From: Pseudomonadota bacterium
Lineage (GTDB): Bacteria; Pseudomonadota; Gammaproteobacteria; Burkholderiales; Ferrovaceae
Direction of reading: 5' to 3'
Assembly (NCBI GenBank): GCA_021828745.1
Contig: JAJZDE010000037.1
Coordinates: 1 to 11,550, forward strand
Length of the DNA: 11,550 bases
The notes below the pieces were generated by a model. It worked only from the letters and a program-made list of their open reading frames with translations, was not told the origin of the DNA and made no database searches. Numbering within the stretch: the stretch's first letter is position 1; each line of letters begins with the position of its first letter. A program made the position numbers and the translations under genes. This document shows, piece after piece, positions 6,600-11,550 of the stretch.

Positions 6600-8366
6600 A
6601 TGAGCGAACTCAAAACCTGCTTCAAACGCGTCGATTACGATCTTGACGGCCTGCTGCATTACATCGACATCGGCGACATCGGCCTGCCTGACATCCAGCG
6701 TCCGTTCGTCTGGTCCAACGCCAAGGTGCGCGACCTGCTGGATTCGATGTATCGCGGCTTCCCTGTCGGTTACCTGTTGTTCTGGGAAAACCAGGCTATT
6801 GCCGGGGCGAAGCAGATCGGCACGGCCGACAAGGCACACAAGGTGCCTGCCCGATTGATCGTGGACGGGCAACAGCGCCTGACTTCCTTGTACGCGGTCT
6901 TCCGTGGCAAGAAGGTTTTCGATGATGACTACAAGGAAAGACAGATCGAGATTGCTTTCCGGCCTCGTGATGGAAAATTCGAGGTGGCCGATGCCGCCAT
7001 ACGCCGTGACGCGGAATGGATGCCCAACATCTCGGACATCTGGGTATCGAAAAAGTCCAGCCGGAAAATCGTCAACGACTTCTTGGACCGATTGACTCAA
7101 AAGGAGGAGTTGAGCGAGGAACAGGAAGAGGCCATCGCGCACAACCTCGACCGGCTTTTCGACCTCCAAAAGTTTCCCTTCACGGCACTGGAAATCGCGC
7201 CCTCCGTCGATGAGGAGCAGGTTGCCGACATCTTCGTGCGAATCAATAGTGAGGGCGTCAAGCTTAATCAGACCGACTTTATCCTGACGCTGTTGTCGGT
7301 TTTCTGGGACGAGGGCCGAAAGGCGCTCGAAGACTTCTGCCGGCGCTCGCGCCTGGTGCCCACGGCAAGCGATTGCCCGTCGCCGTTCAATTATTTCATT
7401 CAGCCCGACCCTGACCAGTTGCTTCGGGTGTCGATCGCCTATGGCTTCGAACGCGGACGCCTGAAAAGTGTTTATCAGGTGTTGCGCGGAAAGGACATGG
7501 ATACCGGGGTGTTTTCCGCCGAGAAGCGAGAGTCCCAGTTCAAGGTATTGCAGGCGGCGCAGGCGGAGGTGTTGAACATCACCGCTTGGCATCAATTCCT
7601 AAGCGCGCTGATCGGCGCCGGCTTTCGCAGCGGGGAGATGGTTTCGTCGCAGAGCGCGCTGCTTTATGGTTACGCCTTCTACCTAATCGGTCGAAACCTC
7701 TTCAAGGTGCAGGAACATGCGCTGCAAAAACTGATCGGGCGCTGGTTCTTCTTCTCTACCTTGAAGGGGCGGTATACGAACTCCCCGGAATCGGTCATGG
7801 ATGGGGATTTGAACCGGTTGAAGGGTATCAAGACCGCCGCCGAGTTCGTGGTCACGCTCGATGGCGTCATGGCATCGGAACTGACCAACGACTACTGGAT
7901 GATCACCTTGCCGGCAGACCTGGATAGCTCCTCTGCGCGGAACCCGGAATTGTTTGCTTACATTGCTGCGCAGAACAAGCTCTCGGCGCCCGTTCTGTTC
8001 TCGCACAAGAAGGTGCCCGAACTGCTCGATCCGTCACTCAAGACGACGAAGAAGTCTTTGGAGCGGCACCATCTATTTCCGAAGGCGTGGCTCGCCAAGA
8101 ACGTCAGCGAGGATCTGAAGCTGATCAACCAGCAGGCCAATTTCGCGTTGATCGAGTGGCCGGACAACATCGACATTAGCGATGATCCGCCCAGCCAGTA
8201 CGTGCCGAAGATTCGCACCCGGTTCACCCCTGATGAATGGCGGCGTATGCACGAGATGCATGCCCTGTCGGACAACTGGGAGAGCATGAATTACCCGGAT
8301 TTCCTGATCGAACGACGAAAGCTCATGGCGGCAATCATCCGGCGCGGCTTTGAGTCGCTGAAATAG
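6600..8366 (+). CDS. DUF262 and HNH (DUF1524-like) GmrSD-type endonuclease
   Basis: This 588-residue protein begins with a DUF262 domain: DIQRPFVW (31-38), the ParB-like VDGQQRLTSLY (88-98) and FVRINSEGVKLNQTD (212-226). In GmrSD-type type IV enzymes this domain binds or hydrolyses nucleotide. A middle helical region follows. The C-terminal part carries an HNH-like nuclease motif, LERHHLFPKAW (487-497), with LKLINQQAN (506-514) supplying further metal-site residues. GmrSD and relatives cut DNA carrying modified bases such as glucosylated hydroxymethylcytosine; whether this protein does so is inferred. It lies between hsdS (16 bp after its stop) and hsdR (9 bp before its start), with AGGGAG (6585-6590) as ribosome-binding site, so it is co-expressed with the type I system. 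DUF262 proteins have been reported inside type I loci, for example RloF of Campylobacter. All key motifs are present and the gene is intact. Confidence 0.92.
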   Translation: MSELKTCFKRVDYDLDGLLHYIDIGDIGLPDIQRPFVWSNAKVRDLLDSMYRGFPVGYLLFWENQAIAGAKQIGTADKAHKVPARLIVDGQQRLTSLYAVFRGKKVFDDDYKERQIEIAFRPRDGKFEVADAAIRRDAEWMPNISDIWVSKKSSRKIVNDFLDRLTQKEELSEEQEEAIAHNLDRLFDLQKFPFTALEIAPSVDEEQVADIFVRINSEGVKLNQTDFILTLLSVFWDEGRKALEDFCRRSRLVPTASDCPSPFNYFIQPDPDQLLRVSIAYGFERGRLKSVYQVLRGKDMDTGVFSAEKRESQFKVLQAAQAEVLNITAWHQFLSALIGAGFRSGEMVSSQSALLYGYAFYLIGRNLFKVQEHALQKLIGRWFFFSTLKGRYTNSPESVMDGDLNRLKGIKTAAEFVVTLDGVMASELTNDYWMITLPADLDSSSARNPELFAYIAAQNKLSAPVLFSHKKVPELLDPSLKTTKKSLERHHLFPKAWLAKNVSEDLKLINQQANFALIEWPDNIDISDDPPSQYVPKIRTRFTPDEWRRMHEMHALSDNWESMNYPDFLIERRKLMAAIIRRGFESLK

Positions 8367-8375
8367 AGGCTTCCC

Positions 8376-11300
8376 ATGTCCATCACCGAAAACGACCTCG
8401 AACAAGCCTGCATTGATTGGTTCCGCGAACTGGGCTGGGAATACTCCCACGGCGAAACCCTTTCTCCCGGTGGCTTTGCACCGGAACGGATGCATTACAA
8501 CGAGGTGGTTCTGGTGCCGCGTTTCCGCGCCGCTTTGGAAAACCTGAACCCTGACCTCCCAGTCAGTGCCATCGACGATGCGGAAAAGCGGGTTCGCCAA
8601 TTCGCTGGACAATCCCTTATCGAAGCCAACCGCGACTTGTATGTGTGGTTGCGTGACGGCATCCCGGTGGACATTGAGGAAGACGGTCACCGCCGCCAGG
8701 CGTTCGTCGCGGTGTTTGACTGGATGGACATTTCCCGTAACGACTGGTTGATCGTCAATCAATTCACCGTCAAGGGCACCAAGACCGTGCGCCCGGACAT
8801 GGTGGCCTTCGTCAATGGTCTGCCCCTTGCGGTCATCGAACTGAAGAACCCCGCCGACGAAAAGGCAGATGTGTTCTCGGCCTTCAACCAGATCGGTAAT
8901 TACAGGAACGAGATTCCACAACTTTTTGAGCCAAATGTCGTTTGCGTGATTTCGGATGGCACCGTGGCACGCATGGGGTCGATCTCAGCTGACCAGGAAC
9001 GGTTTATGCCCTGGCGAGTTGCGGATGGCGTTGTTGCCCCCGAACAACATCTGGAACTTGAAGTGCTGGTGAAGGGATTGTTCGCCAAGCAAACTTTTTT
9101 GACCTACTTTCGCCATTTCGTCGCCTACCAGACCGGCGGCGCGGGAATATTCAAGGTCATCGCCGGGTATCACCAGTACCACGGCGTCCTGAAAGGCGTG
9201 GATCGGGCATTGGACTCAATTCAGCACCGCCGCGATGGCAAGGGGGGCGTGATGTGGTTCACCCAGGGTTCCGGCAAAAGCCTGTTGGCCGTGTTCTATG
9301 TCGGCATGCTACGCGAACGCATCGAACTGGAGAACCCCACCGTGGTGGTGGTCACTGACCGCAAGGATCTGGATGGGCAACTATTCGAGACCTTCGCGGC
9401 TTGTCGTATCCCGCTGCGCACAACACCCATCCAGGCCACAGATCGACAGGAATTGAAGAAACTTCTATCCGAGCAGGTGGCGGGTGGAATCTTTTTCACC
9501 ACCATTCAGAAATTTTCCCCGGAAAAAGGGATGGATACGGTGGAGCAACTGTCCAGCCGTTCCAACATCATCGTCATCTGCGATGAAGCCCACCGTACCC
9601 AGTATGGCTTCAAGAGCGACCTCGACAAGAAGGGCGAGAAGTATCGCTATGGCTTGGCCAAGTACATGCACGATGCGCTACCCAATGCGCTGTACCTGGG
9701 GTTGACGGGGACACCAATTTCCGAGAACGACCGCGACACCGAGGCGGTATTCGGTACCTATGTGGACATCTACGATGTTCTGGCATCGCAGAAGGACGGC
9801 ACCACGGTCCCCATCCACTACGAACAGCGGATCATCGATCTGGCCGTCAACCAGGTTGAACTGGATTCTCTGGACGAAGAACTGGAAGACCTGCTGGAAG
9901 ATGATCCGGAAGAACAGAACAGCCGGACCATTTCGGCATTGGCTCGCCTGGAGTCCATCGCCATGGCCGATGGTCGCCTGGAAAAACTGGCTGATGATCT
10001 GGTGACGCATTGGGACGAACGTCTGGAAGCCATCGAAGGCAAGGGAATGGTCGTGGCTATCAGTCGCAAGGCTGCTGTGGCACTTTACGACGAGATTATC
10101 AAGCGCCGCCCGGACTGGCACGCCAAAGAAATCGATCAAGGCGTCATCAAGGTGGTAATGACCAGCCCAGCCTCCGATCCCCATGCCTTGCGTGCGCACG
10201 CGACCTCTCCGCAGGAAAAGAAGTTGCTGGAAAAACGCATCAAGGACCCGGACGATCCATTGAAGTTGGTGATAGTGCGCGACATGTGGCTGACCGGCTT
10301 CGATGCTCCTTGCCTGCACACGCTGTACGTAGACAAGCCCATGCGAGGTCAGGGGCTGATGCAGGCGGTAGCCCGCGTAAACCGCGTCTGGAAAGACAAG
10401 CCAGGTGGCCTGGTGGTGGATTACATCGGCATCGGCGAGGAACTGAAAGCAGCCATCGCCCAATACACCCGCGCTCGTGGGGGTGATGACCGTGGTGAAC
10501 CGGTGGAATTCATCGAAGAAGCGTTGAACATCCTCAAGGAAACCCTATCCATCGTCCGTGACATGCTGCATGGCGTGGATCTGACGGGGGTTGCCACTGA
10601 TGCGAAACGAGCCTTGGCGGCATTGCCGGTCGCCATGAACCACCTCGTCAAACTCAACCAGAAGCCCGATACGGCAGGAGAAGACGGGAAGCCACCAGGG
10701 GTCAAACGGTTCCTGGATCAGGTCACCAAACTGTCCAAAGCGCAGGCATTGGCGGGAACGCATCGGGAGGCATTGGCATTGCGCAATGAGATTGCCTTCC
10801 ATCAGGCGTTGAAGGCGGGACTCGTAAAATTTACCAGTGTCGGAGCAGGCAAGAGCAGGATCGAGAAGGAAGCGGCCATGCGGCAGATCGTGGCCAAGGG
10901 AGTTCTGGTCAATGGCGTGACCGACCTCTACAAGACCTTGGGTGTTGAAAGGCCCGATATCAGCGTACTGGATGAAGTCTTCCTCAAGAAATTAGGAGAG
11001 ATTCCCCAGAAGAATCTGGCTGCCGAATTGCTCCAACGTCTCATCGATGACGAGATTCAGGCCAGAAGTCGGCGCAATACGACCCAGGCCCAGAAATTCA
11101 GCAAGAAATTGACGGAAGCGATCCGGAAATATACAAACCGGGGCCTGACCTCGGCGCAGGTGATCGAAGAGTTGATCAAACTCGCCCGTGAAATTGCTGC
11201 GGACAAACCGCCAGCCGATATGACGGAAGATGAATTCGCCTTTTACGAAGCGTTGCGTGAGAACGAGAGCGCCGTGCGGGAAATGGGCGACCCGATCCTC

Positions 11301-11513
11301 AAGGCATTGGCGCATGAATTGACCGACAAACTCCGAAAGTCGGCCACCATAGACTGGCAGAAGCGGGAAACCGCTCGCGCCCGGATGCGGCTACTGGTCA
11401 AAGTGCTACTGACCAAATACAAATACCCCCCGGACAAGCAACCCGGTGCTGTGGAAAAGGTCATCGAGCAGGCGGAGTTGTATGCTGATTTGTGGGCCGT
11501 CGAAGGGGCGTAA
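8376..11513 (+). CDS. hsdR: Type I restriction endonuclease subunit HsdR
   Basis: HsdR is the motor and nuclease subunit that pulls DNA past the HsdM-HsdS core and cuts it at a distance from unmethylated sites. The 1045-residue length is typical. The N-terminal nuclease domain has a PD-(D/E)xK site: Asp141 (RPDMVAF), then Glu155 and Lys157 in VIELKN. The superfamily 2 helicase motor follows with Walker A TQGSGKS (296-302), CDEAHRTQ (402-409), LGLTGTP (441-447), MWLTGFDAP (637-645) and motif VI QAVARVNR (663-670). The rest is the helical C-terminal part that docks to the methyltransferase. AGAGG (8365-8369) lies six bases before the ATG and overlaps the stop codon of the previous gene. No frameshift or missing motif is seen. 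The gene ends 37 bp before the window edge, and no terminator is visible in that remainder. Confidence 0.97.
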   Translation: MSITENDLEQACIDWFRELGWEYSHGETLSPGGFAPERMHYNEVVLVPRFRAALENLNPDLPVSAIDDAEKRVRQFAGQSLIEANRDLYVWLRDGIPVDIEEDGHRRQAFVAVFDWMDISRNDWLIVNQFTVKGTKTVRPDMVAFVNGLPLAVIELKNPADEKADVFSAFNQIGNYRNEIPQLFEPNVVCVISDGTVARMGSISADQERFMPWRVADGVVAPEQHLELEVLVKGLFAKQTFLTYFRHFVAYQTGGAGIFKVIAGYHQYHGVLKGVDRALDSIQHRRDGKGGVMWFTQGSGKSLLAVFYVGMLRERIELENPTVVVVTDRKDLDGQLFETFAACRIPLRTTPIQATDRQELKKLLSEQVAGGIFFTTIQKFSPEKGMDTVEQLSSRSNIIVICDEAHRTQYGFKSDLDKKGEKYRYGLAKYMHDALPNALYLGLTGTPISENDRDTEAVFGTYVDIYDVLASQKDGTTVPIHYEQRIIDLAVNQVELDSLDEELEDLLEDDPEEQNSRTISALARLESIAMADGRLEKLADDLVTHWDERLEAIEGKGMVVAISRKAAVALYDEIIKRRPDWHAKEIDQGVIKVVMTSPASDPHALRAHATSPQEKKLLEKRIKDPDDPLKLVIVRDMWLTGFDAPCLHTLYVDKPMRGQGLMQAVARVNRVWKDKPGGLVVDYIGIGEELKAAIAQYTRARGGDDRGEPVEFIEEALNILKETLSIVRDMLHGVDLTGVATDAKRALAALPVAMNHLVKLNQKPDTAGEDGKPPGVKRFLDQVTKLSKAQALAGTHREALALRNEIAFHQALKAGLVKFTSVGAGKSRIEKEAAMRQIVAKGVLVNGVTDLYKTLGVERPDISVLDEVFLKKLGEIPQKNLAAELLQRLIDDEIQARSRRNTTQAQKFSKKLTEAIRKYTNRGLTSAQVIEELIKLAREIAADKPPADMTEDEFAFYEALRENESAVREMGDPILKALAHELTDKLRKSATIDWQKRETARARMRLLVKVLLTKYKYPPDKQPGAVEKVIEQAELYADLWAVEGA

Positions 11514-11550
11514 CTGCTGACCGCTGCATCTTCTCTCATCCAGCATCCTC

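Noticed and set aside
6573..7595. 340-codon minus-strand open frame
   Set aside because: It is antisense to the DUF262 gene, whose motifs are clear, and its translation resembles no natural protein.
9678..10463. 261-codon minus-strand open frame
   Set aside because: It is antisense to the helicase part of hsdR, and is a frame shadow of GC-rich coding sequence.
1..11550. CRISPR array, tRNA or rRNA genes, or insertion sequence
   Set aside because: No regularly spaced repeats, no cloverleaf-like segment and no transposase frame were seen on either strand.

Overview
The window looks like an accessory (genomic-island) stretch of a bacterial chromosome, most likely a proteobacterium. The restriction genes are clearly GC-rich: 9241-9300 is about 60% G+C by hand count. 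The left end holds a much AT-richer gene: 721-780 is about 27% G+C. Nothing in the window fixes the genus.

Left part (1-1685). The last 36 codons of an unidentified plus-strand gene end at 111. It converges on an orphan minus-strand gene (206-1069) for a protein with about five membrane helices. From 1070 to 1685 I find no convincing gene. This stretch carries five tandem copies of a heptamer (1273-1307), a doubled decamer (1517-1536) and only weak inverted repeats.

Middle part (1686-3145). A minus-strand two-gene unit encodes a trypsin-like serine protease (1898-2986) with its His/Asp/Ser triad visible. Two bases after its stop begins a 69-residue protein (1686-1895) that resembles the protease's own N-terminal domain. 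The pair diverges from the genes to its right across about 160 bp that hold a perfect 8-bp inverted repeat (3049-3068) and an extended -10 promoter candidate (3110-3118).

Right part (3146-11513). Five plus-strand genes are packed with overlaps or gaps of at most 16 bp: a small serine recombinase, hsdM, hsdS, a DUF262 + HNH (GmrSD-like) endonuclease, and hsdR. HsdM, HsdS and HsdR form a complete type I restriction-modification system. The DUF262 protein looks like a second, modification-dependent nuclease carried inside the operon. The recombinase overlaps hsdM by four bases, so it is probably co-translated with the system.

The most unusual points are the protease with its detached pro-domain-like partner, the recombinase fused to the start of the operon, the nuclease inserted between hsdS and hsdR, and the sharp base-composition mosaic inside hsdS. 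I recognise the known families clearly. The combined function of the protease pair is not something I can name.
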